From Arsenicitalea aurantiaca (GTDB lineage: Bacteria; Pseudomonadota; Alphaproteobacteria; Rhizobiales; Devosiaceae), in the NCBI RefSeq assembly GCF_003994485.1, contig NZ_RZNJ01000005.1:186001-250000 (forward strand): a stretch of 64,000 bases of DNA, given 5' to 3'. The translations under genes were made by a program, and so were the position numbers. The notes below the pieces were generated by a model, which made no database searches, was not told the DNA's origin, and saw only the letters and a program-made list of their open reading frames with translations. This document shows, one piece after another, positions 49,313-59,195 of the stretch (position 1 is its first letter; every line of letters begins with the position of its first letter).

Positions 49313-51201
49313 CAGAGCCGCCGGCGCCGACCCGCCCGGGCCGGGGCCTCCTCATCAAAGAGGGCGGCGAGTTCCTCGGTCAGCGCTCCGGCCAGCTCCT
49401 CGGCGTCGAGCAGCGTCACCGCGCGCCGATAATAGCGGGTGACGTCATGGCCGATGCCGACGGCCACGAGCTGGATCGGCGAACGGGTCTCGATCTCCTC
49501 GATCACCTGGCGCAGATGGGCTTCGAGATAATTGCCCGCATTGACCGACTGGGTGGAATCATCGACGGGCGCGCCATCCGATATCACCATCAGGATGCGC
49601 CGGTTCTCGGGGCGCGCCATGAGGCGACGCTGGGCCCAGAGCAGGGCCTCTCCGTCGATGTTTTCCTTGAGCAGCCCCTCGCGCATCATCAGGCCGAGAT
49701 TGCGACGGGCGTGGCGCCAGGGCTCGTCGGCGGCCTTGTAGATGATATGGCGGATGTCGTTGACGCGTCCGGGGTTAGCGGGGCGGTTGGCCTCGAGCCA
49801 GGCCTCGCGGCTCTTGCCACCTTTCCACGCACGCGTCGTGAAGCCGAGGATCTCGACCTTGACCCCGCAGCGTTCGAGCGTCCGGGCGAGGATGTCCCCA
49901 CAAATGGCCGCAATCGTGATCGGGCGGCCGCGCATGGAGCCCGAATTGTCGATCAGAAGGGTCACCACGGTGTCGCGGAAGTCGGTGTCGCGCTCGACCT
50001 TGAACGAGAGGGCCTGCAGCGGGTCGGTGACGACCCGGGTCAGCCGCGCGGTGTCGAGCAGGCCTTCCTCGAGATCGAATTCCCAGGCACGGCTCTGCTG
50101 GGCCATGAGGCGACGCTGGAGCTTGTTGGCCAGCCGCGCAACGGCGCCGGCGAGGTTTTCGAGCTGCTTGTCGAGAAGCGCGCGGAGCTGGTCGAGTTCC
50201 TCGGGCGGACAAAGCTCGGCGGCCTTGACGATCTCGTCGTATTTCTGGGTGAAGATCTTGTAGTTGAAGCTGTTGGTCAGCCGGTCGGGATCGTTGCCGC
50301 CCGGGGGAGGGCTCGGCGCATCCTCGCCAGCATCCCCGGGGGTATCGTCCTCGGTTTCGGTGTAGTCGGTCTCGGCGCCCTCGACCTCGCCGCTTTCCTC
50401 GGAGGTGCCGGGGCTTTCCTCGCGCTGCATCTCGGACTGGTCGTTGTCGGCCTCGCCCGCTTCAGGGTTCTGGTCGGAGCCATCGGCCTTGTCAGGCGCG
50501 TCGTTCTGGTCGCCTTCGCCGTCCTCGTCCTGGTCGCCTTCTAGTTCGGCATCGCTCAGCATTTCGAGGTCGCGCAGCAGCGCCCGGGCGGCGCGTGCGA
50601 AGTCCTCCTGGTCCTCGAAGCGGGCAACGAGATCGTCGAGGGCGCCGCCGGCCTTCTCCTCGATCTCCTTGCGCCAGAGCCCAACGAGGGCGTGGCCGGA
50701 GGGCGGGACCTCGAGGCCGGCGACTTTCTCGCGCAGCAGCAGGCCGAGCGCCTCGGCGATCGGGGCGTCGTCGCGGGCTGCAACTTCGGCAAAATTTGCA
50801 CGAAATAAGCGATCTTCGAGCATTTCGTGGATGTTGCCGGTCATGCCGGGCATGCGTACGCAGCCCAATGCCTCGACGCGGGCCTGTTCGAGCGCATCGA
50901 AGGCCGCCCGCGCATCGGGATCGGAAGGCGCGCGCCTGCGGTGGGCGTCGGCATCATGGCTTGCGAGGCGCATGGCCATGGCGTCGCCCTGGCCGCGCGC
51001 AATGGCAATGTCGCGGCGCGTCGGCAGGCGCGGGAGATTGGCGAGCCGCGCCTTTTCGGCGGTCAGCATGGGGCGGTCGCTGGTGAAGCTGACCTCGAGG
51101 TCAGCGGTCCCCGCGATGGCCCGCAGCGTCGCGCCGACCGCCGACTTGAACGGGGCGGTCTGATCGGGGCGATTGGCCTTACTGCGCGGTGGCTGTGCCA
51201 T
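49312..51201 (-). CDS. cobT: Cobaltochelatase subunit CobT
   Basis: The 629-residue subunit of the aerobic cobaltochelatase (CobNST) inserts cobalt into hydrogenobyrinic acid a,c-diamide. It has an N-terminal helical part, a long highly acidic region (about 215-310, with [17 protein letters not shown] and similar), and a C-terminal von Willebrand A domain with the metal-ion site [11 protein letters not shown]. The gene follows cobS by 52 bases. CobN is not in the window. Confidence 0.95.
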   Translation of the reverse strand: MAQPPRSKANRPDQTAPFKSAVGATLRAIAGTADLEVSFTSDRPMLTAEKARLANLPRLPTRRDIAIARGQGDAMAMRLASHDADAHRRRAPSDPDARAAFDALEQARVEALGCVRMPGMTGNIHEMLEDRLFRANFAEVAARDDAPIAEALGLLLREKVAGLEVPPSGHALVGLWRKEIEEKAGGALDDLVARFEDQEDFARAARALLRDLEMLSDAELEGDQDEDGEGDQNDAPDKADGSDQNPEAGEADNDQSEMQREESPGTSEESGEVEGAETDYTETEDDTPGDAGEDAPSPPPGGNDPDRLTNSFNYKIFTQKYDEIVKAAELCPPEELDQLRALLDKQLENLAGAVARLANKLQRRLMAQQSRAWEFDLEEGLLDTARLTRVVTDPLQALSFKVERDTDFRDTVVTLLIDNSGSMRGRPITIAAICGDILARTLERCGVKVEILGFTTRAWKGGKSREAWLEANRPANPGRVNDIRHIIYKAADEPWRHARRNLGLMMREGLLKENIDGEALLWAQRRLMARPENRRILMVISDGAPVDDSTQSVNAGNYLEAHLRQVIEEIETRSPIQLVAVGIGHDVTRYYRRAVTLLDAEELAGALTEELAALFDEEAPARAGRRRRL

Positions 51202-51253
51202 GGTTTATGCTTTTATCGGGCGAGCTTGCGCCCCTCCAATCGCGGTCTGTCGC

Positions 51254-52231
51254 TCAGGCGGTGATGGCGAGGTTGGCGGCGCTTTCGGGCAGGTCTTCGC
51301 CAAAGACGCGCTGGTAGAATTCGGCCACCACCGGGCGTTCGAGCTCGTCGCACTTGTTGAGGAAGGTGAGGCGGAAGGCGAAGCCGACATCCCCGAAGAT
51401 CTCGGCGTTCTCGGCCCAGGTGATCACCGTGCGGGGGCTCATCACCGTCGAGAGATCGCCATTGATGAAGGCCTGCCGCGTCAGGTCGGCAAGGCGCACC
51501 ATGTTGGAGACGGTCTTGCGGCCCTTGTCGTTCCGCCAGGACCTGGCCTTGGACAGGACGATGCCGACCTCCTTGTCATGAGGCAGGTAGTTGAGCGTCA
51601 CCACGAGGCTCCAGCGGTCCATCTGGCCCTGATTGATCTGCTGGGTACCGTGATAGAGGCCCGAAGTGTCCCCGAGCCCGATCGTGTTGGTCGTCGCAAA
51701 GAGCCGGAAGGCGGGGTGGGGGATGATGACACGGTTCTGGTCGAGCAGCGTCAGCCGTCCCGACTGCTCGAGCACGCGCTGGATGACGAACATGACGTCA
51801 GGACGACCGGCATCATATTCGTCGAAGACGAGCGCGATGTTATTCTGCACCGCCCAGGGCAGGATGCCGTCGCGGAACTCGGTGACCTGCTTTCCGTCGC
51901 GCAGAACGATGGCGTCCTTGCCCACGAGGTCGATGCGGCTCACATGGCTATCGAGGTTGACGCGCACGAGCGGCCAGTTGAGGCGGCTCGCCACCTGCTC
52001 GATATGGGTGGACTTGCCGGTGCCGTGATAGCCCTGGACCATGACGCGGCGGTTGAACGCGAAGCCGGCGAGAATTGCGAGGGTGGTATTGCGGTCGAAG
52101 AGATAATCCGGATCGGCCGGCGGCACGTGGCCGCTGGGCTCGCCATAGCCCATCACCTTCATGTCCGTGTCGATCCCGAACAGCTCGCGTGCGGAATATT
52201 CGGTGTCCGGCAGATTGGTGAATTCGCTCAT
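51254..52231 (-). CDS. cobS: Cobaltochelatase subunit CobS
   Basis: The 325-residue AAA+ ATPase of cobaltochelatase has Walker [13 protein letters not shown], Walker [11 protein letters not shown] and the sensor segment [20 protein letters not shown]. It drives CobN with CobT, as with the BchI/ChlI pair. The ATG at 52231 is the family start; a TTG at 52237 is in frame. The gene is downstream of the DnaJ gene on the same strand. Confidence 0.95.
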   Translation of the reverse strand: MSEFTNLPDTEYSARELFGIDTDMKVMGYGEPSGHVPPADPDYLFDRNTTLAILAGFAFNRRVMVQGYHGTGKSTHIEQVASRLNWPLVRVNLDSHVSRIDLVGKDAIVLRDGKQVTEFRDGILPWAVQNNIALVFDEYDAGRPDVMFVIQRVLEQSGRLTLLDQNRVIIPHPAFRLFATTNTIGLGDTSGLYHGTQQINQGQMDRWSLVVTLNYLPHDKEVGIVLSKARSWRNDKGRKTVSNMVRLADLTRQAFINGDLSTVMSPRTVITWAENAEIFGDVGFAFRLTFLNKCDELERPVVAEFYQRVFGEDLPESAANLAITA

Positions 52232-52329
52232 GTGCAAAGGCTCGTCGGGCTTTCGGGAGGGGCGTGCGGATGTCTGCGCCGCTCTATAGCAGCAAGGGAA
52301 CGCTTGGGGTAGGCCGGATTGGCCGGCGG

Positions 52330-52944
52330 TCAGCGCATCACGAAGCCCTTGGACTTGAGGTGGTGATAGGCCGCGATGATGGCGCGCAGGCGGTCCTCGG
52401 AGGATTTGTCCCCGCCATTGGCGTCCGGATGGTGGATCTTTACGAGGCTCTTATAGGCCTTCTTGATCTCGTCGGACTTGGCGTGGCCCTTGAACCCGAG
52501 GATTTCGAGCGCGCGTCGATCATGCTCGAGGAGCGGCTTGACGCGCTCGGACTGCGGCGAGCGGGCCTGGGCACGGGCGTAGCGGGCAAAGATATGGAGC
52601 GGATCGGCCATGCGCTTGGCGCTCGGATCGCGCGGACGCGCCTGGACGCGCGGCCCGGCGCCCAACCCGAACGTGCGCGGATCGCCCATGCCGGGGCGGG
52701 TGTTGATGTGCTCTTCGACCTCGTCGGCCTTCATGCCGGAGAAGAAATTATAGGCGTGATTGTAGTGCCGGACGTGCTCGAGGCAGAAATTGTGGTAGCC
52801 CTCGGCGCGGTTTGCCTTGGGCGCACGATAGGTACCGGGCTGGTCGCACCCCTCCCAGCCGCATGACGGGGCGGCGACGTGCACCTTCTCCTCGCGGCGC
52901 GGGCGGATGCGGATTGCATCGAACAGCTTGGAATCGAGCTTCAT
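52330..52944 (-). CDS. DnaJ-domain protein
   Basis: A 204-residue protein with an unusual C-terminal J domain: [20 protein letters not shown] then [10 protein letters not shown] (the HPD motif intact). The N-terminal part has cysteines in PSCGWEGC and HNFCLEH that could form a zinc site. It is the conserved Hyphomicrobiales J protein that neighbours cobS and divergent bolA; its Hsp70 partner and role are not defined. Confidence 0.9.
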   Translation of the reverse strand: MKLDSKLFDAIRIRPRREEKVHVAAPSCGWEGCDQPGTYRAPKANRAEGYHNFCLEHVRHYNHAYNFFSGMKADEVEEHINTRPGMGDPRTFGLGAGPRVQARPRDPSAKRMADPLHIFARYARAQARSPQSERVKPLLEHDRRALEILGFKGHAKSDEIKKAYKSLVKIHHPDANGGDKSSEDRLRAIIAAYHHLKSKGFVMR

Positions 52945-52992
52945 TGAACCTAGTTATCTTGAACCATACGCAAACGCAGAGCCCTTACCCTT

Positions 52993-53295
52993 ATGTCCGT
53001 TCGCGACGCCATTGTTGAGAAACTTTCGGCCAAATTCGAGCCAACCCACCTTGAAGTGACCGATGAAAGCCACAAACATCGTGGCCATGGTGGGTGGCGA
53101 GAAGGGGGCGAGACCCATTTCCGCGTCCGCATCGGGGCGGCGTCCCTTGCAAATCTTTCGCGGCTTGCCCGCCATCGAGCAGTGATGGAAGCGGTGGATG
53201 CCGAACTCAAGGCCGGCGTCCACGCCCTTGCCATCGAGATCGTGCCGCCGGCAGGACCGATCGAGGCCGAGATCCTCAACCCCCAGCAAAGATAA
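52993..53295 (+). CDS. BolA-family protein
   Basis: The 100-residue product has the class II KH-like BolA fold: AIVEKLSAKFEPTHLEVTDE, the invariant HKHRGHGG loop with metal-binding histidines, and ETHFRVRIGAASLANLSRLARHRAVMEAV. It likely partners a monothiol glutaredoxin in iron sensing or cluster transfer. The gene is divergent from the DnaJ gene by 48 bases. Confidence 0.94.
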   Translation: MSVRDAIVEKLSAKFEPTHLEVTDESHKHRGHGGWREGGETHFRVRIGAASLANLSRLARHRAVMEAVDAELKAGVHALAIEIVPPAGPIEAEILNPQQR

Positions 53296-53481
53296 GGTCG
53301 GGCGCGTCTCGACGCCATAACTCCATGGCACATCTCGCGCTTTCGTGAGGCGGCGCGAAACCGCATGCCGCAATGCGGCCGAAAGCGGGCGCCCAAGCCC
53401 ACCTCCTGCCCGAAACCGGGCCCAGATTCGCCAAGCTGCCGCTCTAGCGGGAGTTTGGGGGCGAACTCTCAGGAGGGCGTA

Positions 53482-54669
53482 ATGAGATCCAAGAGACTGA
53501 ACGGTGTGGCACTGGCCGCACTCGCAATTGCCGTGCCGGGCCTCGCCATGGCGGACCCCGGTCGGCTCCATCTGATCGTGGGGGGAGAAGCCTATGATGG
53601 TCCCCCGCGGTTCGAGGTTGAGTTTGCCGGTGAGGTCGTAGGAGAGGGCGTGGTCGATCGCGCCATCGACACGGCGAGCGAAGGGCGTTTCGCCGATGCC
53701 ACCGACAAATCCGCCCATGTGCAGGCCTTCGACTTCGAGATCCCCGAAGCGGTGTTCGATCCGGAGGGCGAGGTCAGGGTGCGGTTCGTCAACGAGGCGT
53801 TCGGCGGGGAAGGCTCGGAGCGGGACCGCAACATCTATATCTCCTCGATAGCGGTCAACGGCCGGGCGGTGACGCTTTCGGGTCTCGTGACCGAGACCGA
53901 GGCCGGACCGCGCGAGAACGACGTGCTGGGCGAATTCCTCATCCTTTTCGACGGGACGGCCGAGGCCGTACTACGAGCGCCCGAAGGCGGATGGCCGGCA
54001 CTTGGCGGGCCAGATCTGCCCATGCCCGGGACGCCCGAGGATGCCGCGGCGATCGCGACGCCGACCCTCGCAGAGCAGGACGTTGAAGCGGACGCCTCCG
54101 AAGCTGCCCAGGAGAACGTGCCGCAGCCTGCGCCCGAAGCAGCAGCGGATGCGCCTCCGCCCCAGGCAAGCAGAGAAGCGCCCGCCGAGCCGGAGACCGA
54201 CGTTGCGCCAGCGGCCGAAACGCCTGTCGAGCCCGACACCGTTTCTACCACCGAGACCGATGCGGCCTCCGAACCCGATGCGGCCGAGACGACGCCGCAG
54301 GACGAACCTGTCGCCGCCGCGGTCGCAGGGACGGACGAGCCTTGCGGGCTGGACCAGACCTACAATGTGCTCGGGTTCAACGAGAGCTCGAACGACCTGA
54401 CCGCGCGCCTTCGCGAGCGGCTCGACCAGATCATCGAGGATATCGGGGAGGAGCGCTGCACCGTGCTCGTGACCGGCTATTCGAGCGCGCAGGGCAATCA
54501 CGCGACCAATGCGCTCTTCGCTGTCGAGCGTGCGCAGAACGTCCTAGCCTATCTGCGCGCGCAGGGCATGCAGTTCCGCCGCGTCAGCGCCACGGGCGGC
54601 GGCGGTACGGAGCGGTTCGGCCCGAGCCCCGCGGACAATCGCAGGGTGGTCATCACCGTTCTGCCCTAG
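53482..54669 (+). CDS. CBM60-like plus OmpA-domain envelope protein
   Basis: A 395-residue protein, start ATG at 53482 after AGGAGGG. A signal peptide cleaves after AMA (residue 24). Residues 25-135 resemble the calcium-dependent xylan-binding module CBM60 (RVRFVNEAFGGEGSERDRNI then YISSIAVNGR). Residues about 180-288 are a Pro/Ala/Glu/Thr-rich linker. Residues 289-395 are an OmpA-like domain (GYSSAQGNHATNALFAVERA and NRRVVITVLP). The diaminopimelate-binding Asp of OmpA is Ser here (GYSS), while the Arg is kept. It may link polysaccharide to peptidoglycan. Confidence 0.75.
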   Translation: MRSKRLNGVALAALAIAVPGLAMADPGRLHLIVGGEAYDGPPRFEVEFAGEVVGEGVVDRAIDTASEGRFADATDKSAHVQAFDFEIPEAVFDPEGEVRVRFVNEAFGGEGSERDRNIYISSIAVNGRAVTLSGLVTETEAGPRENDVLGEFLILFDGTAEAVLRAPEGGWPALGGPDLPMPGTPEDAAAIATPTLAEQDVEADASEAAQENVPQPAPEAAADAPPPQASREAPAEPETDVAPAAETPVEPDTVSTTETDAASEPDAAETTPQDEPVAAAVAGTDEPCGLDQTYNVLGFNESSNDLTARLRERLDQIIEDIGEERCTVLVTGYSSAQGNHATNALFAVERAQNVLAYLRAQGMQFRRVSATGGGGTERFGPSPADNRRVVITVLP

Positions 54670-54675
54670 CCGGTG

Positions 54676-54709
54676 GGAGGCGTCGCCCGCTCGGTCGTGC
54701 GACGCCTCC
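54676..54709. terminator. Strong hairpin between the CBM-OmpA gene and the CNNM/CBS gene
   Basis: GGAGGCGTCGC pairs perfectly with GCGACGCCTCC over 11 bp around a 12-base loop, between two convergent genes. No T-run, but a shared 3' boundary is likely. Confidence 0.55.
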
Positions 54710-54714
54710 AGAAG

Positions 54715-55998
54715 CTAGGTGCGGTCCCCCGCCTCGGTTTCGAGCGGGGTGATGCGGAGCTGGGTCAGGCGGTTGTGGAGCTTGCGGATCACCACGAACC
54801 GGAAGCCCAGAATGGTGAACTCCTGCCCCTCCTCGGGGATCATCTTGGCCTCGTCGATGACGAGACCGGCGATGGTGCTTGCGTCTTCTTCGGGGAGGTC
54901 CCAGTCGAGCGCGCGATTGAGGTCGCGGATCAGGACCGAGCCCTCCACGAGATAGTTGCCGTCGGCCTCCCGCGTAATGCCGCTAACCTCCTCGTCATGC
55001 TCGTCGGCGATCTGGCCGACGATTTCCTCGAGGATGTCCTCGAGCGTGATCAGGCCCTGCACCTCGCCATATTCGTCGATGACGAGCGCCAGATGTGACT
55101 GTCCGGACCGGAAGCGCCCCAGCTGGGTCAGGAGGCGCGTCGATTCCGAGACGAACCAGGGCGCGACGGCGATGGTCTCGATCGAAATCTTCTCGGGATC
55201 GCCGCCGGCTGCCGTCATGGCGCGAAGCACGTCCTTGACGTGCAGGACGCCCACGATGTTGTCGGCATCGCCGCGATAGACCGGGATGCGGGTATAGGCT
55301 TCCTCGAGAACCGCCTTCACGATCTCGGAGGGTGGCGCATCGATATCGAGGGCGAACATCTGCGTGCGGTGGACCATGACGTCGCTGACCTGCAGGTCGC
55401 GCAGGTCGAGCAGGCCCTCGAGCATGTCCGCATCCTGCTTCTTGACCTCGCCTTCGGACTGCAGGAATTCGACCGTTCCCCGGATTTCCTCGTGCCCGCT
55501 CAGCGCATTGGTGCCGTCGGCGCGCAGGCCGAAGACGCGCAGGATGGTGTTGACGATGAGCTGCACAGCATGGGTCACCGGGGCAAAGATGATGACGATG
55601 ATGCGAATCACCGGAGCGACCCCGAGCGCGAAGCCGTCCGGCCTCATGATCGCGAGGGTCTTGGGGAGCACTTCGGAAAAGACGACGACGGCTGCGGTCA
55701 TCACGATCGTCGCATAGACGATGCCGGCTTCCCCGAAGAGCTGGATCAAGACGCTGGCGGCAAGCGTCGAGGCCAGGATGTTGACGATGTTGTTGCCCAG
55801 GAGGATGGCGCCGATCAGCCGCTCCTTGTCCTGGATCAGCTTTTCGACCATGCCCGCGCGTTTCGAGCCGCCGCGGGCGAGCTGGTGGATGCGTACGCGC
55901 GAGGCGGCGGTCAGGGCGGTTTCGGAGCCCGAAAAGAAAAAGCTCATCGCGAGGAGTACGAGAATGCCCGCGGAGGTCAGCCAGAGGGAGAAGGTCAT
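54715..55998 (-). CDS. CNNM/CorC-type transmembrane protein with CBS pair
   Basis: The 427-residue product combines an N-terminal CNNM domain of four membrane segments (SAGILVLLAMSFFFSGSETAL and ERLIGAILLGNNIVNILAST) with two CBS domains (from VSDVMVHRTQMFALDIDAPP) and a CorC_HlyC domain (residues 340-427, beginning YLVEGSVLIRDLNRALDWDL). Such proteins act in magnesium or cobalt transport; the haemolysin label is historical. It overlaps the aroB stop by four bases (ATGA), so it is co-translated with it. Confidence 0.92.
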   Translation of the reverse strand: MTFSLWLTSAGILVLLAMSFFFSGSETALTAASRVRIHQLARGGSKRAGMVEKLIQDKERLIGAILLGNNIVNILASTLAASVLIQLFGEAGIVYATIVMTAAVVVFSEVLPKTLAIMRPDGFALGVAPVIRIIVIIFAPVTHAVQLIVNTILRVFGLRADGTNALSGHEEIRGTVEFLQSEGEVKKQDADMLEGLLDLRDLQVSDVMVHRTQMFALDIDAPPSEIVKAVLEEAYTRIPVYRGDADNIVGVLHVKDVLRAMTAAGGDPEKISIETIAVAPWFVSESTRLLTQLGRFRSGQSHLALVIDEYGEVQGLITLEDILEEIVGQIADEHDEEVSGITREADGNYLVEGSVLIRDLNRALDWDLPEEDASTIAGLVIDEAKMIPEEGQEFTILGFRFVVIRKLHNRLTQLRITPLETEAGDRT

Positions 55999-57119
55999 GC
56001 GCTCATCTCCTCAAGGAACGCGCGCACCGCTTCGGGGTCGACATTGCGCTCGACGAAGGCCTGTCCGATGCCGCGGGTGAGGATGAAGGTGAGCTTGCCG
56101 CGCACGACCTTCTTGTCCTGAGCGATCGCATCCATCATCGGCTCGACCGGCAGCTTGTCGCCCGCGATCTGGCCGATCTCGGTGGGGAGGCCCGCAGCTT
56201 CGAGATGCCGGGTAATCCGAACACCGTCCTGCGACGGCGCGAGGCCGAGGCGAGCTGAGAAGCGATGGGCGAGAACCATGCCGATGGCGACGCCTTCGCC
56301 ATGGAGGAGCCGGTCAGAATATCCGGTGACCTTCTCGAGCGCGTGCCCGAAGGTGTGCCCCAGATTGAGCAACGCGCGCACGCCGGTTTCCTTCTCGTCG
56401 GCGAGGACGAAGCGGGTCTTGGCAGCGCAGGCACGCGCGATGGCCTCGGCCCTTGCCGGACCGCCGGAGAAGATGTTGGCGCGGTTCTCTTCGAGCCAGA
56501 AGAAGAAGCCTTCGTCGTCGATGAGCCCGTATTTGACGATCTCGGCATAGCCGGCGGCGAACTGGCGTGGCGGCAGGGTTTCAAGCGCGTCGAGGTCGGC
56601 AAGGACGAGGCGGGGCTGGTGGAAGGCGCCGATCAGATTCTTGCCCTGTGGGGCGTTGATCCCGGTCTTGCCGCCTACGGAGCTGTCGACCTGCGCGAGG
56701 AGGCTTGTCGGCATCTGGACGAAATCCATGCCGCGCCGGGTGATCGCTGCGGCAAAGCCGGCAAGGTCCCCGATGACGCCGCCACCGAGCGCCACGACGA
56801 GGTCGCCCCGCTCGAGGCGGGCAGAGAGGAGCCCATCGAGGACGTCTCCGAGCCGGTCGAGGGACTTGCTCGCTTCCCCTGCCGGCACGACCACGACTTC
56901 ATGCCCGATCCCGGCCGCTTGCAGGGCGGAGGTCAGCCGCGGGAGCTGGGCCTGCGCCACCTCCATGTCGGTGACGATGCCGAAGCGGCGGCCGGGAAAG
57001 GCCTGAGCGAGACGCTCCCCGGCGCTCTCGATCAGCCCGTGGCCGATCAGGATGTCATAGGCGCGCTCGCCAAGGGGCACATGGACGGTTCGGACCGATC
57101 GGTCTACCTCGTCTGGCAT
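55995..57119 (-). CDS. aroB: 3-dehydroquinate synthase
   Basis: The 374-residue enzyme converts DAHP to 3-dehydroquinate in the shikimate pathway. Motifs: VVALGGGVIGDLAGFAAA (NAD site), MPTSLLAQVDSSVGGKTGIN, GYAEIVKYGLI with zinc ligands, and the histidine-rich LLNLGHTFGHALE and LLHGEGVAIGM. It lies 100 bases downstream of aroK in the typical aroK-aroB order. Confidence 0.97.
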   Translation of the reverse strand: MPDEVDRSVRTVHVPLGERAYDILIGHGLIESAGERLAQAFPGRRFGIVTDMEVAQAQLPRLTSALQAAGIGHEVVVVPAGEASKSLDRLGDVLDGLLSARLERGDLVVALGGGVIGDLAGFAAAITRRGMDFVQMPTSLLAQVDSSVGGKTGINAPQGKNLIGAFHQPRLVLADLDALETLPPRQFAAGYAEIVKYGLIDDEGFFFWLEENRANIFSGGPARAEAIARACAAKTRFVLADEKETGVRALLNLGHTFGHALEKVTGYSDRLLHGEGVAIGMVLAHRFSARLGLAPSQDGVRITRHLEAAGLPTEIGQIAGDKLPVEPMMDAIAQDKKVVRGKLTFILTRGIGQAFVERNVDPEAVRAFLEEMSA

Positions 57120-57219
57120 GGGGATGGGGTCTCCTCGTGAAGGTAAGGGTTGGGCGCGGCCGGGGCCGATCGGCTCGACGGCAGGCCCAGAGGCGCTTCA
57201 GCCGTCGCCGGAATGTCCA

Positions 57220-57813
57220 TCAGGTCTGCGGTCCCGTTCCGGACAGGTGGGCGCTCAGCGCCGCGATGATGTCGGCGGCGACCACGTCTTGGGGAACGTC
57301 CCGTGAAACGATCGTCACGTCGGCTTCGGCATAGATCGGGTAGCGCTGGTCGATCAGCGCCTTGAGGGTCGCGCGCGGATCGGCGGTCTTGAGCAGAGGG
57401 CGGTTCGAGCGCCGCGAGACGCGGGAGAAGAGGAGCTCGAAATCGGCCTTGATCCAGACCGAGATGCCGCCCGCCTTGATGAGCTCGCGCGTCTCGGGAT
57501 TGATGAAGGCGCCGCCGCCGGTCGCGATCAAGGTGTCGGGTTCGCGCAGGAGGCGGGAGATCACCCGGGTTTCACCGGCGCGGAATTCGGCTTCCCCGCG
57601 CGTGGCGAAGATATCCTCGATCTTCATGCCGGCTGCGGCCTCGATGGCGTCGTCGCTGTCCACGAAGGCAAGGCCGAGCCGGCTGGCGAGCTTGCGCCCG
57701 ACCGTGGTCTTGCCCGCACCCATCATGCCCACCAGCACGATCGGGCGGCCCGCCAGCAGCGAAATCAGCGCCTCGCGCTCCACCTTGCGCTCGGCAGCGT
57801 TACCCCGTGTCAA
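57220..57813 (-). CDS. aroK: Shikimate kinase
   Basis: About 197 residues. It phosphorylates shikimate in the aromatic pathway. The P-loop GMMGAGKTTVGR, the shikimate-binding DSDDAIE and EAEFRAGE, GGGAF and the adenine lid SRRSNRPLL are present. The start is not clear: TTG at 57813 gives typical length; GTG at 57780 and ATG at 57936 are alternatives, the last overlapping the divergent membrane-protein gene. Upstream residues are poorly conserved. Confidence 0.9.
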   Translation of the reverse strand: MTRGNAAERKVEREALISLLAGRPIVLVGMMGAGKTTVGRKLASRLGLAFVDSDDAIEAAAGMKIEDIFATRGEAEFRAGETRVISRLLREPDTLIATGGGAFINPETRELIKAGGISVWIKADFELLFSRVSRRSNRPLLKTADPRATLKALIDQRYPIYAEADVTIVSRDVPQDVVAADIIAALSAHLSGTGPQT

Positions 57814-57926
57814 TCTCGGCCCCGTATGATCATCGTTGCGCGTTGAAGCGGGCGCACGCCCGGTTGTCAATCCTCGAGCAGGTTGGCAGGCTTGAACGCA
57901 GGGGCGAAAAGAGGGAAAAATCATCA

Positions 57927-58178
57927 ATGCCGACACTTATCCGACTCATCGTCTTCCTAGCCATTCTCGCCGGCCTCGCCTTCGGGGCGATGGTGGCGCT
58001 GTCGATCTTCGTTGATCCGGGCGAACGCGAGGTGACGGTGCGGATCCCGGCGCGCGAACTGCAGAACAATGTGCAGAGCACCGAGCCTCTGGGCCCGCGC
58101 GGCCTCCCGCCCCCGTCGGGCCTCACCCCGCCGCCGCCGGCCAATCCGGCCCCTTCTGCCCCTGAAGTGACCCAATGA
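57927..58178 (+). CDS. Small single-span membrane protein upstream of xerD
   Basis: The 83-residue product (MPTLIRLIVFLAILAGLAFG...) has one N-terminal span and an extracytoplasmic region ending in a proline-rich tail (LPPPSGLTPPPPANPAPSAP). No family role is known. AGGG-type bases precede the ATG weakly. Its stop overlaps xerD (ATGA), so the two are co-translated; its divergent partner is aroK. Confidence 0.75.
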   Translation: MPTLIRLIVFLAILAGLAFGAMVALSIFVDPGEREVTVRIPARELQNNVQSTEPLGPRGLPPPSGLTPPPPANPAPSAPEVTQ

Positions 58179-59098
58179 GCGGATCGGCCCATCTGGTTGA
58201 CGCCTTCCTCGAGATGATGAGCGCCGAGCGTGGGGCTGCCCCCAATACGATCTCGGCCTATCGCCGCGATCTCGAGGCCTATTGCGCGTTCCTTGCGTCG
58301 CGACGGAGGGGTGTTCTCGATGCAGTGCGTGAGGACGTGACCGCCTTCATGGCCGACCTGGCCGCGGAGGGGCTCGCGCCCTCGAGCAGCGCGCGCCGGC
58401 TTTCGGCGATCCGTCAGTTTCACAAATTCCTCAGTGCCGATGCGGTGCGGCCGGACGATCCCACCCGGATAGTGCCGCGCCCGCGGATCGGACGGCCGCT
58501 GCCGAAGGTGCTGTCGGTCGAGGAGGTCGGCCGGCTCCTGGCACGCGCTGAAGCCGAGGCCGGGCAGGGCGATGACGAGGACGCGCAGGGTTTGTCGCTG
58601 CGGCTCTACGTGCTGCTCGAACTGCTCTATGCAACCGGCATGCGCGTGTCGGAGCTCGTGGGCCTCAGACGCAACGCGCTGATGGCGGATCGGGGCTATC
58701 TGCTGATCAAGGGCAAGGGCGGTCGCGAGCGGATCGTCCCGCTCAACGACCGGGCCAAAGATGCGCTCGTCAATTATGCCAAAGGGCTGCAAGCGGGGCC
58801 TTTTCTCTTTCCCTCGCGGGGCGAGGCGGGGCATCTCAGCCGCCAGGTTTTTGCGCGGGCGCTGAAGGATCTGGCGGCGCGTGAGGGCATTTCGGCGGAT
58901 CGGGTGACCCCGCATGTGCTTCGGCACGCCTTTGCGAGCCATCTGCTCGCCGGCGGCGCCGATCTGCGGATCGTGCAGACGCTGCTCGGGCACGCGGACA
59001 TCTCGACGACCCAGATCTACACGCATGTGCTCGACGACAGGCTGCGCAAGCTCGTCGAAGGTCATCATCCACTTGCCGATACGGGCGGCCCGACTTGA
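58175..59098 (+). CDS. xerD: Tyrosine recombinase XerD
   Basis: The 307-residue site-specific recombinase resolves chromosome dimers at dif with XerC. N-terminal core-binding domain AYRRDLEAYCAFL; catalytic residues Arg157 (TGMRVSEL), Lys181 (IKGKGGRER), His247/Arg250 (HVLRHAFASHLL), His273 (LGHADIST) and the nucleophile Tyr282 (IYTHV). All are present. The position next to accA and secA is the usual chromosomal one, not a mobile-element one. Confidence 0.95.
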   Translation: MSGSAHLVDAFLEMMSAERGAAPNTISAYRRDLEAYCAFLASRRRGVLDAVREDVTAFMADLAAEGLAPSSSARRLSAIRQFHKFLSADAVRPDDPTRIVPRPRIGRPLPKVLSVEEVGRLLARAEAEAGQGDDEDAQGLSLRLYVLLELLYATGMRVSELVGLRRNALMADRGYLLIKGKGGRERIVPLNDRAKDALVNYAKGLQAGPFLFPSRGEAGHLSRQVFARALKDLAAREGISADRVTPHVLRHAFASHLLAGGADLRIVQTLLGHADISTTQIYTHVLDDRLRKLVEGHHPLADTGGPT

Positions 59099-59195
59099 CT
59101 CGCGCCGCCCGCCCGGCCACTTTCCGGCCACTTTGAGGCGCGACACGAGCGCCGCGCCGCAGGGGCGCAGCAACAGACCCAAACGGGCGGACACC

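Noticed and set aside
58175-59098. Possible integron or mobile-element integrase
   Set aside because: The protein is a normal XerD in the conserved xerD-accA-secA neighbourhood; no attachment sites or cargo.
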